DNA of 37,700 nt from Deltaproteobacteria bacterium. Its GTDB lineage: Bacteria > Desulfobacterota > Desulfobacteria > Desulfobacterales > SURF-15. Under the pieces are notes generated by a model, which searched no databases, was not told the origin of the DNA, and saw nothing but the letters and a program-made list of their open reading frames with translations. Where the stretch lies: contig JAFDFZ010000035.1 in the NCBI GenBank assembly GCA_019309565.1, positions 1-37,700 of the forward strand. The letters run 5' to 3'. The position numbers and the translations under genes are program-made. Of the stretch, positions 24,405 through 33,266 are shown one piece after another (the first letter of the stretch is position 1; each line of letters opens with the position of its first letter).

Positions 24405-25889
24405 TTATTGTCCCCCTTGCTTGCCCCCATGACCCCCTGGATCCTTGAACCCCATGCCTTCGGCTTTGGTTGAAGATTGTTGACTTTCCCATTCGGAATG
24501 AAACACACCCTGCCGATCGACCCGTTTATAGGTATGCGCGCCGAAATAATCCCGCTGTGCCTGAACAAGGTTGGCAGGAAGACGTTTGCTCCGATAGGCA
24601 TCGAAATAGGCCAGGGACGCAGCCATGGCGGGTACCGGTATCCCTGTTTGGACGGCTGTTTGAACCACTCTACGAAATGAAGCGGTTCTTCCTATAACAG
24701 CGTCTCTGAAAAACGGTGCAAGCAGAAGATTCGGCAGATTCGGGTTGTCCTTAAATGCAAACCGGATATCGTTGAGAAATTCGGCTCGAATAATGCACCC
24801 CCCTCTCCATATCCGTGCAATATCACTGTAGTTAAGATCATACCCGTATTCAATACTCCCCCCGCGCAACAAGGCCATCCCCTGGGCGTAGGAGCAAATT
24901 TTGGCCACGTAAAGTGCATCACCAATATCCCGGATAAATCCATCTCGATCACACGGAAATTGTGAAGGGGATTGTGGGAAAACGTCTGCCGCCTTTTGTC
25001 TTTCTTCCCTGCAAGCGGAAAGCGCTCTGGCTTCGACCGCTGCATTGATGGTGGGTATCGGAACCCCAAGATCTAAGGCTGTCTGGCTGGTCCAACGGCC
25101 GGTCCCCTTCTGCTCGGCCTGATCTAGAATCAGATCCACCAGTGGTTGGTTGCTTTCAGGATCGATTTTCATGAAAATATCAGAGGTGATTTCTATCAGA
25201 TAAGAAGACAACTCCCCCTGGTTCCATCGACTGAAAACATCGTTAAGCTCATTGGCCGTAAGCTCAAGCCCCCTTCTCATCAAATCGTAAGCCTCTGCGA
25301 TCAACTGCATGTCACCGTATTCAATACCATTGTGAACCATTTTCACGAAATGGCCGGCTCCCCGAGGTCCGATGAAGGTGACACAGGGCTCTGAGTCTAT
25401 CTTCGCCGAAATGGCCTCAAAAACAGGCTTGAGCTGTTTCCAGGCTTCCTTACGCCCTCCGGGCATTATGCTAGGTCCCGTCAGCGCCCCCTCCTCGCCG
25501 CCGGAAACACCGACTCCCATATACAGGATACCTTCGCGCTCCAGCATGTTGAAACGCTGCTCGGTATCCTTAAAATGGGAGTTTCCCCCATCGATGATAA
25601 TATCTCCTTTGTCAAGAAGAGCCTTGAGTTGATCGATAACAGCGTCCACCGCAGCTCCGGCCTTGACCATGAGCATCACCTTTCGGGGCCTTTTCAACGA
25701 GGCAATGAGTTCTTCTAACGAAAAGGTGCCGGTGATATTTTTTTTTGATCCCACTCTGTCAAGAAATTGGTGAGTGGTGGATTCTGTGCGGTTGTATACA
25801 GCCACATGAAAGCCGTTACGCTCCATGTTCAGTGCCAGGTTTTGCCCCATTACCGCCAATCCGATCAGACCTATGTCATGCAATTTCAT
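24405..25889 (-). CDS. gnd: 6-phosphogluconate dehydrogenase, decarboxylating
   Basis: A 494-residue enzyme that oxidises and decarboxylates 6-phosphogluconate to ribulose 5-phosphate with NAD(P)+. The N-terminal Rossmann motif is GLIGLAVMGQNLALN, the substrate signature GVSGGEEGALTGPSIMPGG is split around residue 130, and the catalytic Lys and Asn are in HFVKMVHNGIEYGDMQ near 185. The C-terminal RDYFGAHTY and GVFHSEW are intact, so the gene is full length. It is one base behind the glycyl-radical activase gene (TGA-A-ATG), an odd pairing. No glucose-6-phosphate dehydrogenase gene is nearby; 6-phosphogluconate could come from gluconate. Confidence 0.95.
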   Translation of the reverse strand: MKLHDIGLIGLAVMGQNLALNMERNGFHVAVYNRTESTTHQFLDRVGSKKNITGTFSLEELIASLKRPRKVMLMVKAGAAVDAVIDQLKALLDKGDIIIDGGNSHFKDTEQRFNMLEREGILYMGVGVSGGEEGALTGPSIMPGGRKEAWKQLKPVFEAISAKIDSEPCVTFIGPRGAGHFVKMVHNGIEYGDMQLIAEAYDLMRRGLELTANELNDVFSRWNQGELSSYLIEITSDIFMKIDPESNQPLVDLILDQAEQKGTGRWTSQTALDLGVPIPTINAAVEARALSACREERQKAADVFPQSPSQFPCDRDGFIRDIGDALYVAKICSYAQGMALLRGGSIEYGYDLNYSDIARIWRGGCIIRAEFLNDIRFAFKDNPNLPNLLLAPFFRDAVIGRTASFRRVVQTAVQTGIPVPAMAASLAYFDAYRSKRLPANLVQAQRDYFGAHTYKRVDRQGVFHSEWESQQSSTKAEGMGFKDPGGHGGKQGGQ

Positions 25890-25890
25890 T

Positions 25891-26811
25891 TCAGCCTCCC
25901 ACCTGGACAGAAAGTCCTTCGCCGGCGGCTGCTTCTTTTAACCGAGCCACGCGGTCTTCGGCCAATTTCTCAGGACCTCTAAATGGATAATGTCTTCCCA
26001 TCAAAATATATTTACCCTGACCATAACGATGGTAGGGCAATAGATGCAGATCCGCTATCCTCAGCTTTTTTGCAAAAACCGCTATGGCTCTGATTTCTTC
26101 CGGGGAATCGTTGAAACCAGGAATAACGGGCGTTCGAATTATGATGCTTTTTGTGCGCCCGGCGAGCTTCTCAAGATTCGAGCGGATCAAGGCCGCATCG
26201 GCACCGGTATGGATAAAAAGCTTTTCAGCATCCATATGCTTTATGTCAAACAGAAAAAGATCCGTGAGCGGCAGGACTTTCTTAAAATTTTTCCAGGCTA
26301 CATGCCCTGCAGTTTCAATAGCTGTATGTAAATGGCGCTCCTTGCAGGCCGTAAGGATCGCTTGACAAAAATCCGATTGATCCAGCGGCTCTCCACCGCT
26401 GAGCGTCACGCCTCCTCCGGAATCAATGTAAAACGGCTCATCTTTTATTACCTCATCCACAACGTCCTGCACACTCATTGTGCGGCCCTTTATCACTCTC
26501 GCTTCCGCATAACACACCTCGGCGCACCGACCACAGTTCTCACACTGTTTTTGTTCAAAAAGCAGCCGTCCGTCTTCTTCACGCACTGCATTGTTGGGAC
26601 ATACTTCAAGGCAACGTCTGCAGCCTATGCATCTGGCAGGGTCATAGAAAAGCTCTGGAGTAAATCGCTGGGATTCCGGGTTGGAACACCACTGGCACCT
26701 CAAGCTGCATCCCTTAAGAAACACGAGCGTTCGGATGCCCGGCCCATCGTGAACCGAAAATCGCTGTATATCAAAAACAATGCCGCGTTCTTTCAGCAAA
26801 CGACTCTCCAT
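25891..26811 (-). CDS. Glycyl-radical enzyme activating protein (radical SAM)
   Basis: A 306-residue activase of the PflA superfamily. The radical SAM cluster motif is C35-x3-C39-x2-C42 (GCSLRCQWCSNPE). Directly after it is a two-cluster ferredoxin insert (C61, C64, C67, C71 and C90, C93, C96, C100), the form found in activases of dehydratase/lyase-type glycyl radical enzymes rather than PflA itself. The SAM-binding SGGEP motif is near 138. It abstracts a hydrogen from the glycine of a partner enzyme, which is not encoded in the window. Its ATG abuts the tctA stop with no gap and its stop is one base before gnd, so it is translationally coupled to both. The target could be any of several GREs (choline, isethionate, propanediol, hydroxyproline-type), and cannot be decided here. 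Confidence 0.92.
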   Translation of the reverse strand: MESRLLKERGIVFDIQRFSVHDGPGIRTLVFLKGCSLRCQWCSNPESQRFTPELFYDPARCIGCRRCLEVCPNNAVREEDGRLLFEQKQCENCGRCAEVCYAEARVIKGRTMSVQDVVDEVIKDEPFYIDSGGGVTLSGGEPLDQSDFCQAILTACKERHLHTAIETAGHVAWKNFKKVLPLTDLFLFDIKHMDAEKLFIHTGADAALIRSNLEKLAGRTKSIIIRTPVIPGFNDSPEEIRAIAVFAKKLRIADLHLLPYHRYGQGKYILMGRHYPFRGPEKLAEDRVARLKEAAAGEGLSVQVGG

Positions 26812-28359
26812 TCACAGGGTCTTCTTATCGAAAAGGGTGGATTTATGTTCATTCTGAATATCGGAGGGTTTGGATTTATGGTATCGTTTCCACAGCATGT
26901 TAAACAGTGGAGAGAGCCAAAGAGTGATGGTGATCACACCGAGGATTGCACTGACGGGGCGGTGGAAAAAGTAGGTCAGATCCCATTCACTTTTAATCAT
27001 GGAAACCATGAAGTTGTCTTCAAGCAGCCGTCCCAGTACCAGCCCAAGGATTGCCGGAGCAACGGGGATGTCGTTTGCTTCCATAAAATAGGCCATCACT
27101 CCGGTTACCAGCATGATCCCTACGTCAAAGGTAGTGTTGTTGATGGCAAAAGAACCGACAATACAGAACATCAAAATGGCGGGCATAAGAATGTTTCGGG
27201 GTACCCGTAACATCTGGCTGCCGGCCTTTATGGCCATTATACCAAAAGGGATCAATACCAGATTTGCCAGGATGAACGTCATGTAGACGGCATACAGGAT
27301 ATGGGGGGTTTGGGTGAAAATCATCGGCCCGGGTCGCAGCCCTTTCATAAACAGAACACCGATCACGATGGCCGTAATGGAATCTCCTGGGATACCGAAT
27401 ACCAGAGCCGGTACCCACGCACCACCCAATCCGGCATTATTGGCAGTGCCGGCATCCACTATCCCCTCGATATGACCTGTACCGAATTTGTCGGCATCTT
27501 TTGAAAATTTCTTGCTCAGAGCATAACAAATCCAGGCCGCAATGTCAGCCCCCGCACCCGGTAACACTCCTACTAGAGTGCCGACAACACCGGAACGAAC
27601 AATGTTGAGTTTGTACTTTCGAAGCGTTCTGCCAATACCGGAAAACAGTCTTTCGGCCCGTGCCACCTGGAATCTTAAATGGATATCTTCGGAAGATACA
27701 TTTCGCATCACTTCAGATACGCCGAACATGCCGATCATGGCCGGAATGAAGTTGAAACCATTTAAAAAATCAGTGATGCCGAAAGTAAACCGGGGGAACC
27801 CCAGAGTGATGTCCACCCCGACCGTGGTCATCATCAACCCGATCAGAAGCGACAACAGCCCCTTTGTCAGGGATTTCTTGCTCACCAATACCGCACAGCT
27901 AAGCCCGATACATGCCAGCCAGAAATACTCAAAACAGGTAAACTGCATGGCGACTTCGGCAAGTCGCGGGGCAAGCAAGATAAGGATAATCGAACCGATC
28001 ATCCCGCCAATGGCCGCCACGGTTACATCGACACCTAGTACGTATCCGGCCTGTCCTTTTTGAGTAAGTGCATATGATTCCTCAACATAGGCTGCCGATG
28101 AAGGGGTGCCGGGGATGCGAACAAGGGCGCCGGGAATGTCACCAGCAAAAATGGCCATGGCTTCCATGGTAACGATAGCAGCCAGGGCCGGTACCGGATC
28201 CATGAAGAAGGTCACCGGTACCAGAAGTGCGGTTGCCATTGTAGCTGTTAAGCCCGGAATGGCCCCGATAAAAAGGCCGTAGATCGCGGACATGGAAATA
28301 ATCAGAAGCACATATGGCTGAAGAATCAATCCTGCTGCAGTCTGCACATGCTCGATCAT
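26812..28359 (-). CDS. tctA: TTT transporter large membrane subunit TctA
   Basis: A 515-residue protein with about 11-12 membrane segments. The motif GAIPGLTATMATALLVP near 30-46 and the second GVLPGAGADIAAWICYALSK half are the characteristic repeats of tripartite tricarboxylate transporters. I place the start at the ATG 28359, two bases behind the tctB TGA, because the upstream 28 codons overlap tctB and do not resemble TctA. It imports a carboxylate delivered by TctC. The C-terminal tail after the last membrane segment is hydrophilic (HKSKPSDIQNEHKS). Confidence 0.94.
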   Translation of the reverse strand: MIEHVQTAAGLILQPYVLLIISMSAIYGLFIGAIPGLTATMATALLVPVTFFMDPVPALAAIVTMEAMAIFAGDIPGALVRIPGTPSSAAYVEESYALTQKGQAGYVLGVDVTVAAIGGMIGSIILILLAPRLAEVAMQFTCFEYFWLACIGLSCAVLVSKKSLTKGLLSLLIGLMMTTVGVDITLGFPRFTFGITDFLNGFNFIPAMIGMFGVSEVMRNVSSEDIHLRFQVARAERLFSGIGRTLRKYKLNIVRSGVVGTLVGVLPGAGADIAAWICYALSKKFSKDADKFGTGHIEGIVDAGTANNAGLGGAWVPALVFGIPGDSITAIVIGVLFMKGLRPGPMIFTQTPHILYAVYMTFILANLVLIPFGIMAIKAGSQMLRVPRNILMPAILMFCIVGSFAINNTTFDVGIMLVTGVMAYFMEANDIPVAPAILGLVLGRLLEDNFMVSMIKSEWDLTYFFHRPVSAILGVITITLWLSPLFNMLWKRYHKSKPSDIQNEHKSTLFDKKTL

Positions 28360-28361
28360 AA

Positions 28362-28820
28362 TCACCAGCCCCACAGCCCCCAGGGCAGGGGCACCAGAAG
28401 AATTTTCGCAAACAGCGTGTAGATGACAAGCGTAACAGTACAAGCCATAATCAGGCTCCAGAGGGTGGACACCCTCAAGCGTTTCATCAAAAACAACAGA
28501 ATGATAAAAGACGTAAACTGAAAGCCCAAGAGATCCGAAAGAAAAATATAAAAAAGAATGGCGGCAACGATAAGTGCGATGTTGACGATTTGATGGGTGG
28601 TTAAATCTCTTGTGTCCAGCTTCAGAAAACTTTCACCACTTCGAATCCCCTGGATTATCAAAACGATGCCTGCAAAGATAAACAGCACCGCCAGAACGAT
28701 CGGAAAAAGAGATGGGCCTGGATATCCTTTTTCCAGCTTCGGGAAATTCCGGGCATACAGAATAACCGCTATCCCGAAAATGATCACAGCAACTCCTATG
28801 GCCTTGTTGCTAACTCGCAT
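28362..28820 (-). CDS. tctB: TTT transporter small membrane subunit TctB
   Basis: A 152-residue protein with four hydrophobic segments (about 8-25, 40-60, 78-98 and 105-150) and the TctB-like GYPGPSLFPIVLAVLF stretch. It pairs with TctA. TctB sequences are poorly conserved, so the call leans on position between tctC and tctA. GGGAG precedes the ATG by about 11 bases. Confidence 0.88.
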   Translation of the reverse strand: MRVSNKAIGVAVIIFGIAVILYARNFPKLEKGYPGPSLFPIVLAVLFIFAGIVLIIQGIRSGESFLKLDTRDLTTHQIVNIALIVAAILFYIFLSDLLGFQFTSFIILLFLMKRLRVSTLWSLIMACTVTLVIYTLFAKILLVPLPWGLWGW

Positions 28821-28867
28821 TGTGGTTCCGCTCCCGGCATTGTCCCCTGGAACGCCTCTGTAATGCC

Positions 28868-28900
28868 TGCCATGCCACGCCTCAGAGGCGTGGCATGGTA
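28868..28900 (-). repeat. Strong hairpin between tctC and tctB
   Basis: A 29-base perfect palindrome around one central base (28870-28898): left arm CCATGCCACGCCTC, right arm GAGGCGTGGCATGG, extended by a wobble and one more pair on each side. It starts five bases after the tctC stop. No T-run follows, so it is better explained as an mRNA-stabilising or processing hairpin than as a full terminator; such elements after binding-protein genes are known to raise their expression over the permeases. Confidence 0.7.
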
Positions 28901-28903
28901 ATC

Positions 28904-29872
28904 TTATTTGATAATTCCCGCAGCCTTCATAACCTCGCCGTTATCCTTATCTGCCTTTTCTAAGAACTGAGCAAATGTTTTGGAATCCATCCATTTGATG
29001 CCGTAACCCCGGTTTTTCATAAATTTTATAAAATCATCGCTTTTGTGAACTTTTGCAACGGCCTTTTCAAGGATCTCTGTAATCTCTTTGGGGGTTCCTT
29101 TTGGAGCTGCAATCCCCCTCCATGCTGCACAGCTCCAATCAATACCAAGTTCCTTTAATGTGGGCGTATCCGGGAATTTCGGATCACGCTCATCTGCCAT
29201 GATCGCCAGAGGCCGAACTTTCCCTGCCTCAATGAGGGTTGCTGCTTCAGGCAAAGAACATGTGCTCATGTCGATACCACCTGCCATCAAATCCTGTAAA
29301 GCGGGAGCAGCTCCTTTACTGGGAATCCATTTAATGGCATTGGGGCTAAGCCCGATCGCTTTCAACCATCCGGCCATGGCCAAATGCCAGATACCGCCCT
29401 GGCCCGTTCCAGAATCTCTCAGCTTGCCGGGGTTTTTGCGTATGTAATCCTCCAGCTCCTTGTAGGTCTTCCAGGGGCTGTCGGCTCTGACATTAATAGC
29501 TGCAGGATCCGCGTTTACAAGTGCAATGGGGGTGATATCTTTATACGTAATCTTGGTCAGGCCTACCCAGTGCATCATGGTAATTTCCACTGTAGGCATC
29601 CCGATGGTATAGCCGTCCGGTTTTGCGGTGGCCATCGCCGTGTGTCCCACAGCACCGCTTCCTCCGGTTCTGTTGACCACATTGACCGGCACCCCAAGTT
29701 CTTTTTTCAACAGCGTGGCGATAATACGCGAACAAGCATCCGTACCGCCTCCGGCCCCCCATGGACAGATCATGGTAATGGGTCGTTTGGGATAATCAGC
29801 GGACAGAACATTGGTTGCAGTGTAAGAGAAAAACAATCCGGCCAGAATGAATAATACAGCAAGCTTTTTCAT
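28904..29872 (-). CDS. tctC: TTT transporter periplasmic binding protein (Bug family)
   Basis: A 322-residue Bug-type receptor. The signal peptide (MKKLAVLFILAGLFFSYTAT, cleavage likely after VLSA, about residue 25) is followed by YPKRPITMICPWGAGGGTD, the carboxylate-binding P-loop-like start of mature Bug proteins, and by VVNRTGGSGAVGHTAMATAKPDGYT. It captures an organic acid and hands it to TctAB. The ATG has AAAAGGAGG upstream. It begins a second transcription unit after abfD (128-base gap). Confidence 0.94.
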   Translation of the reverse strand: MKKLAVLFILAGLFFSYTATNVLSADYPKRPITMICPWGAGGGTDACSRIIATLLKKELGVPVNVVNRTGGSGAVGHTAMATAKPDGYTIGMPTVEITMMHWVGLTKITYKDITPIALVNADPAAINVRADSPWKTYKELEDYIRKNPGKLRDSGTGQGGIWHLAMAGWLKAIGLSPNAIKWIPSKGAAPALQDLMAGGIDMSTCSLPEAATLIEAGKVRPLAIMADERDPKFPDTPTLKELGIDWSCAAWRGIAAPKGTPKEITEILEKAVAKVHKSDDFIKFMKNRGYGIKWMDSKTFAQFLEKADKDNGEVMKAAGIIK

Positions 29873-29956
29873 GATAATACCTCCTTTTAATAAATGATTT
29901 GGGTTAATAATAATTGATGCGCCGATTTATAACTCGGAATAAATGGATACGGCTTG

Positions 29957-29985
29957 GTTTAAGAATAATCGCTCATGGTTGTCAA
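29957..29985 (-). promoter_or_regulatory. Candidate promoter for tctC operon
   Basis: On the minus strand TTGACA (29985-29980) is followed after 17 bases by TTAAAC (29962-29957). The -35 is perfect, the -10 weak. The gap between abfD and tctC is 128 bases, longer than the others in the porC-abfD run. Confidence 0.33.
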
Positions 29986-30000
29986 GGGAAATTTAGAAAT

Positions 30001-31482
30001 TTAGGCAGACCGCGTTTTTGCTTTTTTCGCTATACCCTTCTTTGGGATGCCAACCAGCGCTTTTGCCAGCTTCACTTTTTCATCCAGTTTTCCTTCCCTC
30101 AATATCATAATTCGCTGGGCCTGCGGTGAACCTGCCCCGTGCATGGATTCCACAAGGGCTGTCCCCCCGGTCATGGCTTCGATTAAACGCGCGATTTTGA
30201 TTCGATGCTCTGCGGGAATCCCCTGGATCCCGGTGAAATACTTCTTAACCAGGTGCCCCACCTCTTTGCTCCGAAGGTCATATTCGCTTGGAAGGGTTGC
30301 AATGAAACCACCGGCAATGTCCAGGGCGAGTCTTGTAACTTCGAAATGAAACCGCGTTATGTTCTGCTTGCAGACGTTAGCCAGCATGGTATCCACCATA
30401 TATGCTCCGGAAGCTGTTTTCCAGCCTTCGGCCGAGCAGGCAATGGAAGAGCTGTAAAGTGTTTCACAAAGGTGAATCATCTCGGTCACCTTTTCTTTTA
30501 CATGAGAGGCCTTGGCGGTGCCCTGCATCTTGGCCAGGTAAGCAACAGCGCCGGTCAGCACATCCATAAGTCCGGTCTTGCATGCACCGTAATTGGCTCT
30601 GTGGTGAGCGGCGAACCTATATACCACTTCTGCTGTAAAATCGGTCTCACCGTCCATAAAAACCCGATCCCATGGAACAAAAACATCTTCGAATGCAATG
30701 AGCGCCTCTCCACCAACCGCGCCAAACCGCGGCTTCCCCACATCGATTCGTTCCCGTTTATCCCGCCGATCATCCCCGGACTGACGGCCGAAAATCATGG
30801 TAATCCCGGCAGCGTCCACCGGAACCGCGCAGATGACGGCATAGTCTTTGGAAGTTTGGCTCATTGCCAATGTTGGCATAATAAGAATTTCGTGTGAATT
30901 GACCGCCCCGGTCATATGAAGTTTAGCCCCCCTGATGACGATGCCGTCGTCCCGGCGTTTGACCACATGAACGTATTGGTCCGGATCCGGCTGTTCGTCA
31001 GGAGCCTTTGACCGATCACCCTTGGGATCCGTCATGGCCCCAACCACCATCAAATTTTCATCCTGAACATGGGTAAGCCACTTCTTGAACCGTTGCAGGT
31101 AAGGGGTGCCAAGCCGTTCATCAATCTCGAAAACCACGGAATAGACGGCATTGATACCGTCAAATCCCACACAGCGCTGAAAACACGTGCCTGTTTTTTG
31201 TCCCAGCACGCGCAGCAGCTTTACCTTCTTAATGAGATCTTCCACTGTTTGGTGTACATGAGTGAAACGGCTGATGGTCCGCCCGGTTAAATGAGAGGTG
31301 GCGGTGGCAAGCTGCCTGTACTTTTCGTCAGATGCCAGAGCATATGTCATGGCCGCTGACCGTACATGGGGAGCGGTGGCAGGGTGCGTCACCACATCTT
31401 TAATTTTCTTGCCCCTGTAATAGATCGCCGGGGACAACGATCTGAGGCTTTCCATGTATTCAGCGCCATTTTTTAACTTCAT
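30001..31482 (-). CDS. abfD: 4-hydroxybutyryl-CoA dehydratase-like enzyme
   Basis: A 493-residue protein of the 4-hydroxyphenylacetate 3-hydroxylase fold. It carries the [4Fe-4S] ligands of 4-hydroxybutyryl-CoA dehydratase: C100 and C104 (TCFQRC), H294 and C301 (HHRANYGAC), nearly identical in position to C99/C103/H292/C299 of the Clostridium enzyme, plus the catalytic-Tyr equivalent Y298 and T191 (HMTGAV). The C-terminal ESMHGAGSPQAQRI signature is also present. It should therefore perform flavin- and cluster-dependent radical dehydration of a 4-hydroxyacyl-CoA (and vinylacetyl-CoA isomerisation), not aromatic hydroxylation. The ATG at 31482 is preceded by GGGAGGA; 45 upstream codons overlapping the SDR gene are rejected. 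It follows kduD by 23 bases in the por operon. The substrate may be a hydroxylated relative of 4-hydroxybutyryl-CoA. Confidence 0.87.
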   Translation of the reverse strand: MKLKNGAEYMESLRSLSPAIYYRGKKIKDVVTHPATAPHVRSAAMTYALASDEKYRQLATATSHLTGRTISRFTHVHQTVEDLIKKVKLLRVLGQKTGTCFQRCVGFDGINAVYSVVFEIDERLGTPYLQRFKKWLTHVQDENLMVVGAMTDPKGDRSKAPDEQPDPDQYVHVVKRRDDGIVIRGAKLHMTGAVNSHEILIMPTLAMSQTSKDYAVICAVPVDAAGITMIFGRQSGDDRRDKRERIDVGKPRFGAVGGEALIAFEDVFVPWDRVFMDGETDFTAEVVYRFAAHHRANYGACKTGLMDVLTGAVAYLAKMQGTAKASHVKEKVTEMIHLCETLYSSSIACSAEGWKTASGAYMVDTMLANVCKQNITRFHFEVTRLALDIAGGFIATLPSEYDLRSKEVGHLVKKYFTGIQGIPAEHRIKIARLIEAMTGGTALVESMHGAGSPQAQRIMILREGKLDEKVKLAKALVGIPKKGIAKKAKTRSA

Positions 31483-31505
31483 GGCAGTTTCCTCCCCATC
31501 CCTTC

Positions 31506-32264
31506 CTACCATGCCATCCATCCACCATCGACTGATAAGACGGTTCCATTTACGTAATCGGAAGCCGATGATGCGAGAAAAAGTGCAGCGCCTGCGATAT
31601 CTCGAGGATCTCCCCATCGCCCTGCTGGAATTCTCTTCAGGATAGCTTCTGATCGATCAGGATCGTTTTGAAGCGCCGCTATCAATTCGGTTGTGATATA
31701 GCCCGGAGCGATGGCATTGACGTTAACCCCTTTTTGTGCCCACTCATTGGACAAAGCCTTTGTTAAACCTGCGATACCATGCTTGGCAGAAGCATAAGCG
31801 ACAGCATTAACTCCACCCTGAAAGGATAGAACCGAGGCGATGTTGATGATTTTGCCCCTTCCCATATGAATCATTTGCCGGCCCGCGGCCTGAGAAAGGA
31901 TAAAGGCGGCGGTTAAATCTATTTCAAGGGTTGCATCCCAGTCATTTTCGCTGAAATCAGCGGCCGGGGCCCGTGAAATAATCCCTGCATTGTTAACAAG
32001 AATGTTCACCTTCCCCATGGTCTTTAAGATTTCGGGGATCACTTCCTTTGTCTGGCTGCGATCGATGAGGTCCGCGCGGTGATAATAATATTTTCTACCC
32101 AGTGCAGCGACCGCCGATTCCAGCTCCGGATTCGGCGTTCGGCTAACAACGGCAATGTCGGCCCCCCCTTCTGCCAGGGCCATGGAAATAGCCCGCCCGA
32201 TCCCCTTGGTTCCACCGGTCACCAGAGCCACCTGACCATCAAGACGAAATCTATCCAGTATCAT
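31506..32264 (-). CDS. kduD: SDR-family dehydrogenase, KduD-like
   Basis: A 252-residue classical short-chain dehydrogenase: cofactor motif TGGTKGIG (16-23), NNAG (91-94), catalytic S144, Y157, K161. Along its length it resembles 2-keto-3-deoxygluconate 5-dehydrogenase KduD: the start MILDRFRLDGQVALVTG, NIASVLSFQGG, ANEWA-like SNEWAQKGVNVNAIAPGY, RIPAGRWG and ASDYVNGTVLSVDGGW all match KduD landmarks. KduD links 2-keto-3-deoxygluconate and its 5-keto derivative in uronate breakdown. It lies between porB (21 bases) and abfD. FabG-like or other polyol dehydrogenase activity is the alternative. Confidence 0.8.
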   Translation of the reverse strand: MILDRFRLDGQVALVTGGTKGIGRAISMALAEGGADIAVVSRTPNPELESAVAALGRKYYYHRADLIDRSQTKEVIPEILKTMGKVNILVNNAGIISRAPAADFSENDWDATLEIDLTAAFILSQAAGRQMIHMGRGKIINIASVLSFQGGVNAVAYASAKHGIAGLTKALSNEWAQKGVNVNAIAPGYITTELIAALQNDPDRSEAILKRIPAGRWGDPRDIAGAALFLASSASDYVNGTVLSVDGGWMAW

Positions 32265-32285
32265 CTCTTCCCCCTACAAAACCCA

Positions 32286-33248
32286 TCACTCCATCATTCT
32301 CTCCGGGGCGGAGGCCAATTGTGAGCTAAGCGAACCAGGTTCATCTGCTCTGCCCACAATACCGTAACGGCTTATGTTGGCTTCCGCTATCTTTTGAAGC
32401 TCGGCTATTTCCTTCCGCCCCCGGTCGTCTTTAAACAGGTGCTTGAATCGCCCCTGTGTTTTCAAATAGTCTTCCACTGGTATCTTTTTCTTGACTTTAA
32501 CAACTCCATTAACAACACCATTTTCCATTTCAAAAAGCGGGATTAAACCACACCTGACACCCATTCGCGCCACTTCCAGGGCTCGATCCGATGAAAATCC
32601 CCAACCCGAAGGACACGGAGTGTCGATCTGAATATAGCGGGGCCCACGGAAGGTCATCGCTTTTTGGACTTTGCCTCTGAGATCTTTCAGATACCCAATG
32701 GAAGCTGTTGCCACATAAGGAACTCCATGATCTGCCACAATGGTTGGAAGATCTTTTTTCAATTGCGGCTTTCCCATGGACATGCTGCCTGCGGGCGCTG
32801 TGGTGGTCGATGCATAGCTCGGGGTGGCACCGCTTCTCTGCCCGCCTGTATTCATGTATGCCCCATTTTCAACGCAAATATAAAGTACGTCGTCTCCGCG
32901 TTCCAGCATACCGGATAATGACCCAAAACCGATATCAAACGTGGATCCGTCACCTGCAATGACGATCACACGAACATCGGTTCGTCCCTGGGCTTTCAAT
33001 GCTGCTGCAACACCGCTTGCAACCGCAGGTGCGTTTTCAAACAGATGATGAATCCATGGCACCTGCCAGGGAGAGTATCCGTAGGGCGATGTAAATGTTT
33101 CCAGACAGCCTGTTGGAGTAACAACGATCACCTTTCTGCCGGTCACCTCCAGAATATGGCGCACAGCAAGCGCCATCCCACAGCCATGGCATGCACGATG
33201 CCCTGAGACAAACAATTCATCTTTATAGTCTTCCTGCTGTATGTCCAT
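32286..33248 (-). CDS. porB: 2-oxoacid:ferredoxin oxidoreductase, beta subunit
   Basis: A 320-residue thiamine-pyrophosphate subunit. HRACHGCGMALAVRH near the start supplies cluster-type cysteines, and the TPP/Mg motif runs from GDGSTFDIGFGSL (about 99) to NGAYMNTGGQ (about 128). The shape TPTGCLETFTSPYG and the 320-residue length are those of pyruvate or related 2-oxoacid:ferredoxin oxidoreductases. With PorA it cleaves the 2-oxoacid to acyl-CoA and CO2, reducing ferredoxin. It lies 18 bases after porA. The substrate could be pyruvate or a longer 2-oxoacid. Confidence 0.93.
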   Translation of the reverse strand: MDIQQEDYKDELFVSGHRACHGCGMALAVRHILEVTGRKVIVVTPTGCLETFTSPYGYSPWQVPWIHHLFENAPAVASGVAAALKAQGRTDVRVIVIAGDGSTFDIGFGSLSGMLERGDDVLYICVENGAYMNTGGQRSGATPSYASTTTAPAGSMSMGKPQLKKDLPTIVADHGVPYVATASIGYLKDLRGKVQKAMTFRGPRYIQIDTPCPSGWGFSSDRALEVARMGVRCGLIPLFEMENGVVNGVVKVKKKIPVEDYLKTQGRFKHLFKDDRGRKEIAELQKIAEANISRYGIVGRADEPGSLSSQLASAPERMME

Positions 33249-33266
33249 TGAGAGGTTCCTTTATGG

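Noticed and set aside
30001..31617. Reading the 538-codon frame as a 4-hydroxyphenylacetate 3-monooxygenase
   Set aside because: The fold is shared, but the four Fe-S ligands and the catalytic-type Tyr of 4-hydroxybutyryl-CoA dehydratase are present, and the first 45 codons overlap the neighbouring SDR gene and lack a ribosome site.
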